Shown here: in pieces, positions 27,498 through 36,371 of the stretch
How positions within the stretch are numbered: the first letter of the stretch is position 1
How the letters are laid out: every line of letters begins with the position of its first letter
Virus record (IMG/VR): IMGVR_UViG_3300031673_000132
Coordinates: 1-43,293 of that record
DNA length: 43,293 bases
Source of the DNA: a virus
Reading direction: 5' to 3' (one strand)
Notes under the pieces: generated by a model
Seen by the model: only the letters and a program-made list of their open reading frames with translations
Databases searched by the model: none
What the model was told of the DNA's origin: nothing
Translations under genes and position numbers: made by a program

Positions 27498-28382
27498 ATG
27501 ACAGAGACACTCGAAACAACCAGTTCTCCTGCGGCAACGCAGATACAGGCGGGGGATTCGACCTCTACAGAAACAGAGTCTTTTGAATTATCGAAGTATA
27601 TCGACAATGACGGAACACTTAAGGATGGATACCTTGAGCTTGTGCCGGAGGATATGAGACACGACCTCGTTTACAAAAAGGTATCGGATTTCAAAGGCGT
27701 ATTAAGACAATTAGGCCAGCTTGACAGAACTGTCGGCAAAAAGGGAGTGATAATTCCAGACCCGAAAACTGCAACGCCTTCTGATATAGACGCTTTTCAT
27801 CGGGCTTTGGGCAGGCCGGACAAATCCGATGACTATAAACTTGATTTTCCCGAAGAGTTTAAGGATTTCTACGACCCTGAAACAATCAAGCAATTCAAGG
27901 AGATTGGTTTCAAGCGTGGTTTCGACCAAGAAGATATGCAGGCCATTATGGCATTAAAGATGGAGATGGACAAGCGGGACATTGAGTGGATGGAACAAGA
28001 CCAGATAAAAGAAAAGGCCGATTGCGAAGCCGCACTCAGGGATAAATGGGGAACGAATTACGATGTTCGTCTTCATCTTGCCAATTATATGATTGACAAG
28101 AACGCCATACCAGGCGAACAGAAAGATAAATTACTGGAAAAGATTGGGAACGAACCTCTTGTTGGCGATTTTCTCGCCACCATAGCAAGGAAATTCGTAG
28201 AATCCGGCTCGATTGCCGACGTTGAAATGACCAGTGCAATGACTAAGGGTGAAGCTGAGTCCAAGATGAAAGAAAAGATAACAGAACATCAGCAACATTC
28301 ACAGTGGAAATGGGATAATCCAGAAGGATACAAAAGGGAAGAAAAAGAAATTGACGATTTGGCTCGTATGGCAGCTTCGTAA
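27498..28382 (+). CDS. Capsid scaffolding protein (294 aa)
   Basis: Acidic, low-complexity N-terminus (ETLETTSSPAATQIQAGDST), a central conserved part (VPEDMRHDLVYKKVSDF and LGRPDKSDDYKLDFPEEFKD) and a long charged helical C-terminus (TKGEAESKMKEKITEHQQHS) fit podovirus scaffolds, which guide procapsid assembly and leave before DNA entry. Its position directly between the portal group and the major capsid gene supports this. Confidence 0.75.
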   Translation: MTETLETTSSPAATQIQAGDSTSTETESFELSKYIDNDGTLKDGYLELVPEDMRHDLVYKKVSDFKGVLRQLGQLDRTVGKKGVIIPDPKTATPSDIDAFHRALGRPDKSDDYKLDFPEEFKDFYDPETIKQFKEIGFKRGFDQEDMQAIMALKMEMDKRDIEWMEQDQIKEKADCEAALRDKWGTNYDVRLHLANYMIDKNAIPGEQKDKLLEKIGNEPLVGDFLATIARKFVESGSIADVEMTSAMTKGEAESKMKEKITEHQQHSQWKWDNPEGYKREEKEIDDLARMAAS

Positions 28383-28529
28383 ATAGTCGATACCCAGAAA
28401 TGGCCGACAACTTCGTGCAAGTATAAAACACCGTCTAAGAGACGTTAAATGCAGGCAAGACCTCTGAATAAGAGACACTCAAGCCGACAGACAACTTGAA
28501 AAGTGTTTTTTATGAAAGGAGGTCAGCCT
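28383..28529 (+). other. Scaffold-capsid spacer with hairpins and strong ribosome site
   Basis: No gene. CGTCT-AAG-AGACG (28433-28445) is a small hairpin. ACACTCAAG (28476-28484) can pair with CTTG and AGTGT (28496-28506), followed by five T, a weak terminator-like element. AAAGGAGG at 28515-28522 is a near-perfect Shine-Dalgarno for the capsid gene, consistent with high capsid expression. Confidence 0.4.
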
Positions 28530-29471
28530 ATGGCTACCCCAACTGTATTTGATATTTTTGTAAAGAAGTTCAGTCCGAACCTTTACACCCTCTCGCAGCA
28601 GGAGGAGGCAAAATTTCCTGTGAAAGTCAGAAGGGAGTCGGTTGCCAACGCTGAGGAAGCGTTTTTCGATACCGTTGGCCCCGCCGATGAACCGACTGAG
28701 AATACCACCTACAAAGGTGATACCCCCGAATCGGACGACCATTACGGAAGGCGTAAAGTCAAGCCGACGATGTGGGAAAAAGGTGATGTTCTCGATAAGT
28801 GGGCTTTGAATAGATGTTTAGCAGATTTACAGAGTGCCACTACCAAGGCGTTTGCAATGTCTTTCGGTCGCAAGACCGATAGTATCATCGTTGACGCCGC
28901 TCTCGGCGCCGCCTCTATCGGCAAGGAAGGCACATCTTCGGTAGATTTCATCGACGAGTCAGTCAGTCTCGACGCCATTACCGGCGGAGTGGTAACTACA
29001 CTCGGAACGGGAGCTTCGGTAACTTCGGCAGTCGGTCTCGAACTGGCGAAGATTCTTCGTATGATGCAGATTTTCAACGACGCCGATGTCAATGAGAACA
29101 TCCCGAAGTATTGGGCAATGAGACCATCGGACATCAAGTATCTGCTCAACTTAGCTCAGATTAACAGTATCGACTACAACAATGTTAAAGCCGCTTATGA
29201 AGGTAAGGTCAGCTACTACGGCGGGTTCAATATTTTCTGGTCGAACAAAGTGCCCGTTTCGGACACAACGATTAACGGAGGCACTACCTGTTATCGCAAC
29301 ATTGCTTGGGCGCAGGATGGCATAATCCTCGCTTATATCAATGAATTACAAACCCAAATGGCACCAGACCCCACTAAGAAGTTCAATACACGAATCTATA
29401 GTCAGATGGATTTAGGGGCTGTCCGAATGGAAGGCGCAAAGGTTCACGAGTGCCTTACGTTAATCGGCTAA
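28530..29471 (+). CDS. Major capsid protein (313 aa)
   Basis: ATG 28530 follows AAAGGAGG; an in-frame GTG at 28503 lies upstream of that site. The sequence TVFDIFVKKFSPNLYTLSQQ, then KPTMWEKGDVLDKWALNRCL, then FGRKTDSIIVDAALGAASIG and the C-terminal GAVRMEGAKVHECLTL match a family of phage capsid proteins of HK97-like fold found in T7-like gene orders. It should form the icosahedral shell. Its place after scaffold and before tail tube genes agrees. Confidence 0.85.
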   Translation: MATPTVFDIFVKKFSPNLYTLSQQEEAKFPVKVRRESVANAEEAFFDTVGPADEPTENTTYKGDTPESDDHYGRRKVKPTMWEKGDVLDKWALNRCLADLQSATTKAFAMSFGRKTDSIIVDAALGAASIGKEGTSSVDFIDESVSLDAITGGVVTTLGTGASVTSAVGLELAKILRMMQIFNDADVNENIPKYWAMRPSDIKYLLNLAQINSIDYNNVKAAYEGKVSYYGGFNIFWSNKVPVSDTTINGGTTCYRNIAWAQDGIILAYINELQTQMAPDPTKKFNTRIYSQMDLGAVRMEGAKVHECLTLIG

Positions 29472-29490
29472 TCGCCAGAAAGGAAATAAA

Positions 29491-30276
29491 ATGAGTACAA
29501 ACTTTAAATACAGTTACAGACCGCTGGATTACGATTCTTTGCCGATTGACTTTACGGGCAATAACAAACTTGGTCTTTATGCTACCGAGACTACACAGAG
29601 ATATGTGCTTGGTACGAGGAAGCTTTCTTGGGATGGTCGTGTTTACAAGTATTGTTTTTCTAACAATACCTGTAATCCTGCGAATGGGGCAATGAACAAT
29701 ACTGCTCCATTTATCGCCGATGATGGCACAAACGAAGTAGGAAATTCTAATGTTGTCGGCGATACTTTTATTACAGCAGATTCTCAAACTGTAGCGGAAG
29801 ACCTACTCGCTGGTGGTTTTGTGATTATTTATTCCACCTACGAACAGTTCAGGGGAATCGTTGGAAATACGGCTGGTGCTGGAACAGAGATTAGAATCTA
29901 TTTAGATGCACCATTGACTGGTACGACCACCGCCGATACGACGGATTTCTGTGCCTATTACAGTCCGTATTATGGTTTGGCGAATCACGCAAATATATCC
30001 AGAACATCTGTTATGTGCGTGCCTTGTACTTGGGTAAGTGCTGCCAGTATGTTTTTCTGGGGGCAGACCTGGGGGCCGTGCAGAATAAGTCCAGGTGCTG
30101 CTGGTTGGGGTAATGCAGCCGGTGAACGGCAGTTAGTATTTGGAGAGAATGGTTCTACTTTCCTCCATAACGCCGACACTGGAACTACGCTTCAGTATCA
30201 ACACGCGGGTTTTATTATTCCGCTCACGGCTTCTGCCGACGATGCACCTTTGACGATGTTACAAATTAGTGTTTAG
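29491..30276 (+). CDS. Head decoration or minor structural protein (261 aa)
   Basis: Beta-rich protein with many G, T, N and aromatic residues (RYVLGTRKLSWDGRVYKYCF, IRIYLDAPLTGTTTADTTDF, FFWGQTWGPCRISPG). It is placed directly after the capsid gene and before a terminator, like decoration or spike proteins of other podoviruses. No family signature is certain; receptor binding or shell stabilisation are alternatives. Confidence 0.55.
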   Translation: MSTNFKYSYRPLDYDSLPIDFTGNNKLGLYATETTQRYVLGTRKLSWDGRVYKYCFSNNTCNPANGAMNNTAPFIADDGTNEVGNSNVVGDTFITADSQTVAEDLLAGGFVIIYSTYEQFRGIVGNTAGAGTEIRIYLDAPLTGTTTADTTDFCAYYSPYYGLANHANISRTSVMCVPCTWVSAASMFFWGQTWGPCRISPGAAGWGNAAGERQLVFGENGSTFLHNADTGTTLQYQHAGFIIPLTASADDAPLTMLQISV

Positions 30277-30288
30277 TAAAACTGGGAA

Positions 30289-30325
30289 GGGGTCGGTTTA
30301 ATTTTTCCGGCCCCGACCTTTTATT
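30289..30325 (+). terminator. Rho-independent terminator after capsid module
   Basis: GGGGTCGG (30289-30296) and CCGGCCCC (30307-30314) form an 8-bp stem with one G-U pair and a 10-base AT loop, followed by GACCTTTTATT. An alternative stem with CCGACCTTTT is also possible. It separates the head genes from the tail genes. Confidence 0.7.
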
Positions 30326-30341
30326 AAGGAAGACGTAGAAA

Positions 30342-30557
30342 ATGAGACTGATTAGTCCAACACCGGCTTGTCCAAAATGTAAATCATATATGTTTATGAT
30401 ATGCCAGATAAAGGAAGTTTTCTATCGAAGATGTAAAAACTGTGGTTACAAGAAACGTCTGGACAAAATTGATTTCAAAAAGGTGGCGTTGAGTTGTTTT
30501 GAAAGGGTCAAGTTTTGGAAATCCTCAAAAGAGCAAAAGGTGATTCCGGTGAAGTAA
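30342..30557 (+). CDS. Small zinc-ribbon protein (71 aa)
   Basis: ACPKCKSYMFMICQIK and RRCKNCGYKKR form a four-cysteine zinc ribbon (about residues 9-34), followed by a basic tail. ATG 30342 has GGAAGACGTAGAAA upstream. It is the first gene after the capsid terminator and overlaps the next by 43 bases. Function unknown. Confidence 0.6.
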   Translation: MRLISPTPACPKCKSYMFMICQIKEVFYRRCKNCGYKKRLDKIDFKKVALSCFERVKFWKSSKEQKVIPVK

Positions 30558-30748
30558 TTGACTGGAACGAAAGTGAGAGCAACGTCAAAGAAGAAGTGAA
30601 CCGCCGAACTTACAAGGCCGGTTACACCGACATGGACGGACAACCAATGATTAGCAGGAACGATGGCGCAGGCAAGGGCGATGTCCCTCGGCCTGTAAAC
30701 AAAAAGAAATACGAAGAAAACTATAAACGTATTTTCGGACACGATTAA
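30515..30748 (+). CDS. Small phage virion-module protein (77 aa)
   Basis: The C-terminal half has SRNDGAGKGDVPRPVNKKKY and ENYKRIFGHD, a pattern seen in small conserved phage proteins (NDGxGKGDxPRP ... Y..NYxRIFG). The start is TTG 30515 after AAGGGTCAAGT; no ATG lies upstream in frame without running far into the previous gene. Function unknown. Confidence 0.6.
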   Translation: MEILKRAKGDSGEVIDWNESESNVKEEVNRRTYKAGYTDMDGQPMISRNDGAGKGDVPRPVNKKKYEENYKRIFGHD

Positions 30749-30757
30749 AGGTGACTT

Positions 30758-31636
30758 ATGGCATTAACCACCGCCGAAGTAGAGCTGTGTAATCAGTCGC
30801 TCGGCAAAATCGGGGCGAAACAGATTACCGCCGACCCGATACACAACCAAAACGAATACAGCCAGTGCAATCTCCACTACCCGCAGACGAGAAACGCTTT
30901 GCTTCGCAGTTTTGAATGGAACTTCGCCAAAGCCCGTTCTGCATTGATTACTTTGCAAACCCTGACTCTCGACTCGATGCCCTCTATTGATGTCTGGCCT
31001 GCCGGTACGGTCATAACGGGAGCTACGTCTAATACGACCGCTACGATACTGTCTATCACTTCTCCTACAGAATACCAGATAACGTATCTATCGGGCGATT
31101 TTACCGAAGGCGAGATAATTTCCGACAGGGTGGCCGAGCAGGTTTATTGGGAAGGCCAAGTCCTTTATTGGGAAGGGGAATTTGTATTCTGGCTGGGTAC
31201 AGGCAACGAGTTTATTTGCACTTCGGATTATCCCGCCCTTGCGAATGTAACGCCGGATTTCGAGTGGGATTATCAGTTCGTTTTACCAACTGATTATCTA
31301 CGAATGAGGTCTAATTACTCGGAAAACGAAGGCGACGACCCGACTATGCGATGGACGATAGAGGGGGATTATCTTTTAACAAACGACGATGAGGCCGAGA
31401 TAAAGTATATCAAGAAAGTTACAGACCCCTCCAAATTCGATCCGCTATTTACCGAATGTCTGATTTTACAACTCGCTCTGAAACTACTCCACCCGCTTGC
31501 GGGAACAAAAACTTCAGACTTAAAGCGGGATTTACAACTTGAGTTAAAAGATGTGATGTCGAGGGCAAGGACGATATGCAGGGCGGAAACAAATACTACG
31601 GGACGTTCAGATTGGCGATTAGCAAGATATAGTTAG
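30758..31636 (+). CDS. Tail tubular protein A-like / head-tail adaptor (292 aa)
   Basis: N-terminal TTAEVELCNQSLGKIGAKQI followed by CNLHYPQTRNALLRSFEWNF and ARSAL is the signature of T7 gp11-like tail tube adaptor proteins. The C-terminal ECLILQLALKLLHPLAGTKT also fits. Residues about 60-145 are an insert relative to simple homologues, with a T/G-rich strand segment and the module VYWEGQVLYWEGEFVFW (residues 129-145) that recurs in two other tail proteins. It forms the ring between portal and tail nozzle. Confidence 0.8.
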   Translation: MALTTAEVELCNQSLGKIGAKQITADPIHNQNEYSQCNLHYPQTRNALLRSFEWNFAKARSALITLQTLTLDSMPSIDVWPAGTVITGATSNTTATILSITSPTEYQITYLSGDFTEGEIISDRVAEQVYWEGQVLYWEGEFVFWLGTGNEFICTSDYPALANVTPDFEWDYQFVLPTDYLRMRSNYSENEGDDPTMRWTIEGDYLLTNDDEAEIKYIKKVTDPSKFDPLFTECLILQLALKLLHPLAGTKTSDLKRDLQLELKDVMSRARTICRAETNTTGRSDWRLARYS

Positions 31637-31658
31637 AAAATTTTGAAAGGATTTTATA

Positions 31659-32045
31659 GTGGCAGACCTTAAAGAAAAAAGTATTAGTTTATTGTCGTCA
31701 ACGACCCTTAGCGTGCAGAGTACGGGGGCGACCACGCTTTATACCGTACCTACCGGAAAACGATGCGTTCTCCATCACGCAAGGGTTATTTGCGGAACTG
31801 CGGCAAGCACAACGGCGATTATTACCTTTGGTCAGGTCGGTGCGTTGACTGACTTCTTGGGAAGTCAGACTATGACTAATCTGGCGGCCCAGTACGATTC
31901 GGTTATCTGTTCACCCGTACCAAACGCAACGCCGGTAAAGACCAAATCCTACGCCGCCGCCACCATTATACAGGTTAATGTCGGCACTGCCGATGCAGAT
32001 GGAAGTACGGACGCAACCGTAATGCTCTTTGGCACAATTTACTAA
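31659..32045 (+). CDS. Beta-rich tail or head structural protein (128 aa)
   Basis: Start GTG 31659 after GAAAGGATTTTATA. The sequence has strands LSVQSTGATTLYTVP, RCVLHHARVICGT, STTAIITFGQVG, ATIIQVNVGTAD, ATVMLFGTIY, reading as a single jelly-roll-like domain. Similar small proteins decorate heads or tails in phages. It lies between tail tube A and the next structural gene. Exact role unknown. Confidence 0.5.
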   Translation: MADLKEKSISLLSSTTLSVQSTGATTLYTVPTGKRCVLHHARVICGTAASTTAIITFGQVGALTDFLGSQTMTNLAAQYDSVICSPVPNATPVKTKSYAAATIIQVNVGTADADGSTDATVMLFGTIY

Positions 32046-32056
32046 AAGGTGTCGAT

Positions 32057-32590
32057 GTGTATGAAGTCAAATTCGCATATCAACCCGGTTGCAATCTGGT
32101 GTTTTCTGCATTTCAGCCCTGCGGGACGGGACGGGGAATAGAACAGCAGCCCCTGCCTGAAATTCGACCCACAGGATATTACGTTACTACGCCGATTACC
32201 GACTTGGTGGCAGGCGATATGGTTCTTGTCTATGAACTTGAAAGCGTTCTCTGGGAAGATGTCCCCGTCTATATTTCGACTGAAGATTATATTTACTATG
32301 AAGATGATAAAGTTCACTGGGAAGGTGAATGGCTGGTGAGCGTTGACGATTCGTTCAGTGATATTGTAACGTGGTGCGGCGACCCCATCGGTTCGGGTGA
32401 ATATAGTTCGGCGATTGATATTTCAGATGATTTAGTCAGTCTTATTGCCGGTCAGACTATGGTTACTAACGTCTATCCGGTATCTACGACAGGGGAAGGG
32501 ACAAGTGGCGGAGCAGTTGCACGGGCACGGCAATTAGACGAGCAGGACGTTGGTTATTTCAAACGCAAAAGAATAGAGAAGTATGGCTAA
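32057..32590 (+). CDS. Tail-module protein with YWEG insert (177 aa)
   Basis: Start GTG 32057 follows AAAAGGTGTCGAT. N-terminal MYEVKFAYQPGCNLVFSAFQ and C-terminal ARARQLDEQDVGYFKRKRIEKYG frame a central insert at residues 64-94 with three W/Y-E-D/G half-repeats (VLWEDVPVYI, IYYEDDKVHWEGEWLV). The end overlaps the tail tube B start by eight bases. Function unknown; virion protein by context. Confidence 0.55.
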   Translation: MYEVKFAYQPGCNLVFSAFQPCGTGRGIEQQPLPEIRPTGYYVTTPITDLVAGDMVLVYELESVLWEDVPVYISTEDYIYYEDDKVHWEGEWLVSVDDSFSDIVTWCGDPIGSGEYSSAIDISDDLVSLIAGQTMVTNVYPVSTTGEGTSGGAVARARQLDEQDVGYFKRKRIEKYG

Positions 32591-32777
32591 TATCCCGACA
32601 GTAAGTTTTAACGGCGGCGAGGCGTCCCCGCACATAGACGCAAGGGTTGACGTAGAGAAGCACCCGTCTTTATGCCGCCGTCTGGAGAATATGATTCCCC
32701 GTGTCTACGGAAGCGCCGAGCGAAGGCCGGGTACGAAGTTTATATACAAAATAACTGCCCCGGTTGTAGAGGTATAA
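32583..32777 (+). CDS. Tail tubular protein B-like, detached N-terminal part (64 aa)
   Basis: Residues TVSFNGGEASPHIDARVDVE and RLENMIPRVYGSAERRPGTK are the conserved N-terminus of T7 gp12-like tail nozzle/stabilisation proteins. The frame ends after FIYKITAPVVEV at TAA 32775-32777. The rest of the protein lies in another frame starting one base later. In homologues this segment continues directly into the part beginning VTEKVRTIPFIYS, found about 120 residues into the next ORF. Confidence 0.75.
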   Translation: MANIPTVSFNGGEASPHIDARVDVEKHPSLCRRLENMIPRVYGSAERRPGTKFIYKITAPVVEV

Positions 32778-32778
32778 G

Positions 32779-35700
32779 ATGACAGATTACGGGCCAAATC
32801 TTGTAGCTAATAGCGGATTTACATCTAACGCAAGTTGGGTTTGGAGAGAGGATTGGCAATGGAGTGGTAGTTACGCTTATTGTTATTATCATAGCGTTGA
32901 CAATGATTTTTATCAAATAATATCTATTACAAGCGGAGATATTTATAGGGTAAGTTTTAGAGCTCGAAGAGTAGGAGCAACAGGAACAATAACGTGTTAT
33001 CTTGGCGGCGACCTTGTTGACAGTATAGACCTTACAGAGGCTTGGACAACATATACATACGATAATGTAGTTGCAGGAAATACGAATGCCCTCATAATGT
33101 TTGGTGCTTTGGGCGTAGAGGTTAATTTAGACGATGTTTATGTCCAGGAAGAAACAGAACCCCTCCCCCTCACGCCGGAATACTTGGCGCTCGTAACGGA
33201 AAAAGTCCGTACAATACCATTTATCTATTCGTCTGAAATCGCCTATGAAGTCGAACTCGGCAATCAATATATGCGGTTCTTTTACGATGATACCGTTCTT
33301 TTGGATGCTGCTGACGATGAAGTCTGGATAGATTCGCCGTATCTTGAAGAGCATTTATTCCAGTTGCAATACCGTCAGGTCGGCGACGTGATGTGGATTA
33401 CTCACCCGCTCTATGCGCCGAGAAAACTTACCCGAACAAGTGCAACATCATTCGCTCTTACGGCCATTCCTTTTAAGAACGGGCCGTTTATGACCCGCAA
33501 CGACTTAATAGACCCGGACAATCCCTCTAATATCACTATGACTACCAGCGTTACCGGCGAGCCGGTAGGTACGGCGAAATATAGTTTGACCGGACACAAT
33601 ATCGGGGACAGACACGGAGATAATTTTATTAAAAACAATTGGTGGGATGGGATTGCTGCGCACGGAGTAAATGGCTCGCAAGCTGATTATTGCGGAGGTG
33701 GCAGGGCGTCAGATGGCAGACCCGTTTATATTACATATACCGTAACTTATGACACGCCAGTAGAAGAGCTTACCGAAATAAATATAGATTATATTTGTAT
33801 GTCTCGTGACCAGGGTGCTGATTTGACGCTTAATACCTGGACTAAAAGGGGATTGCGTGTTTACGATAGCGTTGAGGAAAAATGGACAGTGGTTGTCAAT
33901 CCGGAAATTATTGATACTGATTTTCCCGCCACTGTATATAAAGCTAAACCGGCGAAACTGATTGGTTTGGATGCCACTGCGGTAATAACCGGCTCCTGGA
34001 CGAATATATCCAGGATAGAAATATATCTTTTGGCCTACGCAAAGGAATATACGACTGCGTGTGCAATTTTTAACGTGAGTGCCGGAACAGAAACATACAT
34101 ACCAGGCACTTTAACTGCTTCGAGTGATTATTTCGAGACCGGACACGAAGGGGCATTATTCAAACTAATTCATAAAAGAACTATTACGGCCATTACTCTT
34201 AACCACGCTGGATATAGCCCCGCCTTATATACCAAGGGAACTTTCAGATTCGGTACGCACGGTCGCTGGGCGGGGACTGTCGAATTACAAAGAAATGATA
34301 ATGATGCAGGCTGGGACACCTACAGAACTTACATAGGCAAAAACGACCGGAACATTCAGGAGGCGTTTGTCGAGGAGGGAGATAATGTCCAGTATCGAAT
34401 TTATGTTCATTCCGGTATGACTGGAGATTTCGGGTCAGACCTTACACTCGATAACGTATTTAGGGAGGGTATTGTCCGAATAGTGTCTGTCGGCGATACG
34501 GTTTACTGGGAAGATGATGTTGTTACCTACGAGGACGAAATTGTAATAATAGTTAGTCGCACAGTCGCCAATATTGCAGTTGTAACTCCCATAGAAATGG
34601 CTGAGGCGACAAAGAGGTGGGCGGAGGGTGCGTGGAGCGATTTAAGGGGCTTCCCGACTTCGGTAACATTTTTCGAGGGCAGGTGTATTTACGGTGGTAT
34701 GCAGACAATCCTGCCGAGCGAAGCGAAACTGCTTACTGTCTGGCCTTCCGAAACGGACGACTATGAAAACTTCGAGGAGGGCGTAAAAGCCGCCGACTCC
34801 TTTGTTATTGTTGTCCCGTCCTCTAACGACATAATGTGGATTGAGGCTCTTGAAGCCTTAGTTGTGGGAACATCCGGCGACGAATGGAGAATCGGCTCAA
34901 ACAGAATGGAACAGCCGATTACACCGACCAATTATACCGTCAGGCAGCAATCATCTTACGGTTCTGCATATATTCAGGCGGTTCGGGTAAACGACCAGAT
35001 TTTGTTCGTTGATTTCGTGGGCCGTAAAGTTCGGGAACTGATTTTTAACGGCGATAAATATGTCAGTCGTGATTTGACGGCTCTTTCCGAACATATCACG
35101 CTTTCAGGCATAGTCGATATGGCCTTACAGAAAAATCCAGATACTATTTTATGGTGCGTTCTCGACGACGGCTCATTCGTGGCCAAGGTTTACGAAAGGG
35201 AGCAGAATGTAGTTGCGTGGTGGAAAGTTCCCATAGACGGTTTTGTCCAGTCCGCCTGCGTAACTCCCGGCGAGACTGAAGATAAAGTCTCTATCGCAAT
35301 TTTGAGAACGATAGTCGGAGATATTGTTTACTGCGAAGGCGATATTGTTACTTACGAAGGGAAAAATGTAACACTGGCCGATTATTGTATCTATATCGAG
35401 AGATTTGCGCCGAGGGTATTCGGAACAGATATTGAGGACGCCTTCTTCGTCGATTGCGGGGCTACTTTTGAGTCCACGACTCCCACAACTACGGTAACGG
35501 GCGCAACGCATCTTGTCGGTGAAACCGTAGCTATTTTGGCCGACGGTGTAGTTCAGGCGTCGAAAGTCGTTGATAAAGACGGCGAGTTTGAACTGGACGC
35601 CGCCGCAAGTAAAGTTCAATACGGACTGCCTTTTGTTCCGGTTCTCGAACCGATGAAACCGGTAGTAAATACCCAGATGGGAACTACAGCCGCAAGTATC

Positions 35701-35964
35701 GCTTCGGCCAAGGAAATGGGAATATCGTTTCTCGATACCGCCGGCGCGACGTATGGCGCTTCGCTTGATAATATGTTCACTATAGACTTTGACGACCCCC
35801 AGTGGGTGAACGCTTCTAAAATCGAAGGTCTTTTTACCGGCACGGTAAACGTAAGCGTTGACGGCGGATTTTCGCTTGAACAGCCCCTTATTATTTCAAG
35901 TGATAGCCCGCTGCCATTAACTGTTCGTGCGATTATACCCAAGATGGATGTTACGGGCAGATGA
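32779..35964 (+). CDS. Tail tubular protein B-like with N-terminal CBM-like domain (1061 aa)
   Basis: Residues 1-125 are a CBM4/9-like carbohydrate-binding domain (NLVANSGFTSNASWVWRED, YRVSFRARRVGATGTITCYL, EVNLDDVYVQ). From about 137 (VTEKVRTIPFIYSSEIAYEV) the sequence is the tail nozzle protein, including FRFGTHGRWAGTVELQRN, GAWSDLRGFPTSVTFFEGRC and the C-terminal GEWR-type blades. YWED modules are inserted at about 575-591 and 850-866. The start ATG is one base after the preceding stop (TAAGATG), suggesting reinitiation. Homologues are usually one continuous chain, so this gene was split by domain insertion. Confidence 0.8.
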   Translation: MTDYGPNLVANSGFTSNASWVWREDWQWSGSYAYCYYHSVDNDFYQIISITSGDIYRVSFRARRVGATGTITCYLGGDLVDSIDLTEAWTTYTYDNVVAGNTNALIMFGALGVEVNLDDVYVQEETEPLPLTPEYLALVTEKVRTIPFIYSSEIAYEVELGNQYMRFFYDDTVLLDAADDEVWIDSPYLEEHLFQLQYRQVGDVMWITHPLYAPRKLTRTSATSFALTAIPFKNGPFMTRNDLIDPDNPSNITMTTSVTGEPVGTAKYSLTGHNIGDRHGDNFIKNNWWDGIAAHGVNGSQADYCGGGRASDGRPVYITYTVTYDTPVEELTEINIDYICMSRDQGADLTLNTWTKRGLRVYDSVEEKWTVVVNPEIIDTDFPATVYKAKPAKLIGLDATAVITGSWTNISRIEIYLLAYAKEYTTACAIFNVSAGTETYIPGTLTASSDYFETGHEGALFKLIHKRTITAITLNHAGYSPALYTKGTFRFGTHGRWAGTVELQRNDNDAGWDTYRTYIGKNDRNIQEAFVEEGDNVQYRIYVHSGMTGDFGSDLTLDNVFREGIVRIVSVGDTVYWEDDVVTYEDEIVIIVSRTVANIAVVTPIEMAEATKRWAEGAWSDLRGFPTSVTFFEGRCIYGGMQTILPSEAKLLTVWPSETDDYENFEEGVKAADSFVIVVPSSNDIMWIEALEALVVGTSGDEWRIGSNRMEQPITPTNYTVRQQSSYGSAYIQAVRVNDQILFVDFVGRKVRELIFNGDKYVSRDLTALSEHITLSGIVDMALQKNPDTILWCVLDDGSFVAKVYEREQNVVAWWKVPIDGFVQSACVTPGETEDKVSIAILRTIVGDIVYCEGDIVTYEGKNVTLADYCIYIERFAPRVFGTDIEDAFFVDCGATFESTTPTTTVTGATHLVGETVAILADGVVQASKVVDKDGEFELDAAASKVQYGLPFVPVLEPMKPVVNTQMGTTAASIASAKEMGISFLDTAGATYGASLDNMFTIDFDDPQWVNASKIEGLFTGTVNVSVDGGFSLEQPLIISSDSPLPLTVRAIIPKMDVTGR

Positions 35965-36371
35965 TATTTCGTGAAATGACCCAAGAAGATATCGACTTCG
36001 TAAAAGACCATTCTGCGAGCAGGGGCATATTCAATAAGATGCCCCAGCAGATTGAGTTCTGCTATGCACTCGAACACGAAGATAAGATTTTGGCGATAGG
36101 CGGAATAACCCTGATAAATCTTACTACTGCGTGGTGCTGGCTGGATATGACCTGTTATGCCGGTAATCATATAATCGTAGTCTATCGGGTCGTTAAGGAA
36201 TGGCTGAACAAACTCGCAGAGGACAAAAAACTTAAAAGGCTTCAATGTTACGTTGAGCCTGACTTTCCGGAGGCGATAAGAATGGTAAAGCATTTGGGTT
36301 TCAAATACGAATATCCAATGCCGAGTTTCATAGGCGATAAACCGGCTTTGATGTTTGCGAGGATAATATAA
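35961..36371 (+). CDS. GNAT-like internal virion protein (gp13-type, 136 aa)
   Basis: The fold pattern MIFREMTQEDIDFVKDH, then DKILAIGGITLINLTTAWCW, then LKRLQCYVEPDFPEAIRMVK and HLGFKYEYPMP is that of GNAT acetyltransferase-like proteins encoded at the gp13 position of T7-like phages. It overlaps the tail tube gene by four bases. In relatives this protein is needed for virion assembly, and acetylation has not been shown. Loss of a clear acetyl-CoA P-loop (Q/RxxGxG/A) suggests a structural role. Confidence 0.75.
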   Translation: MIFREMTQEDIDFVKDHSASRGIFNKMPQQIEFCYALEHEDKILAIGGITLINLTTAWCWLDMTCYAGNHIIVVYRVVKEWLNKLAEDKKLKRLQCYVEPDFPEAIRMVKHLGFKYEYPMPSFIGDKPALMFARII

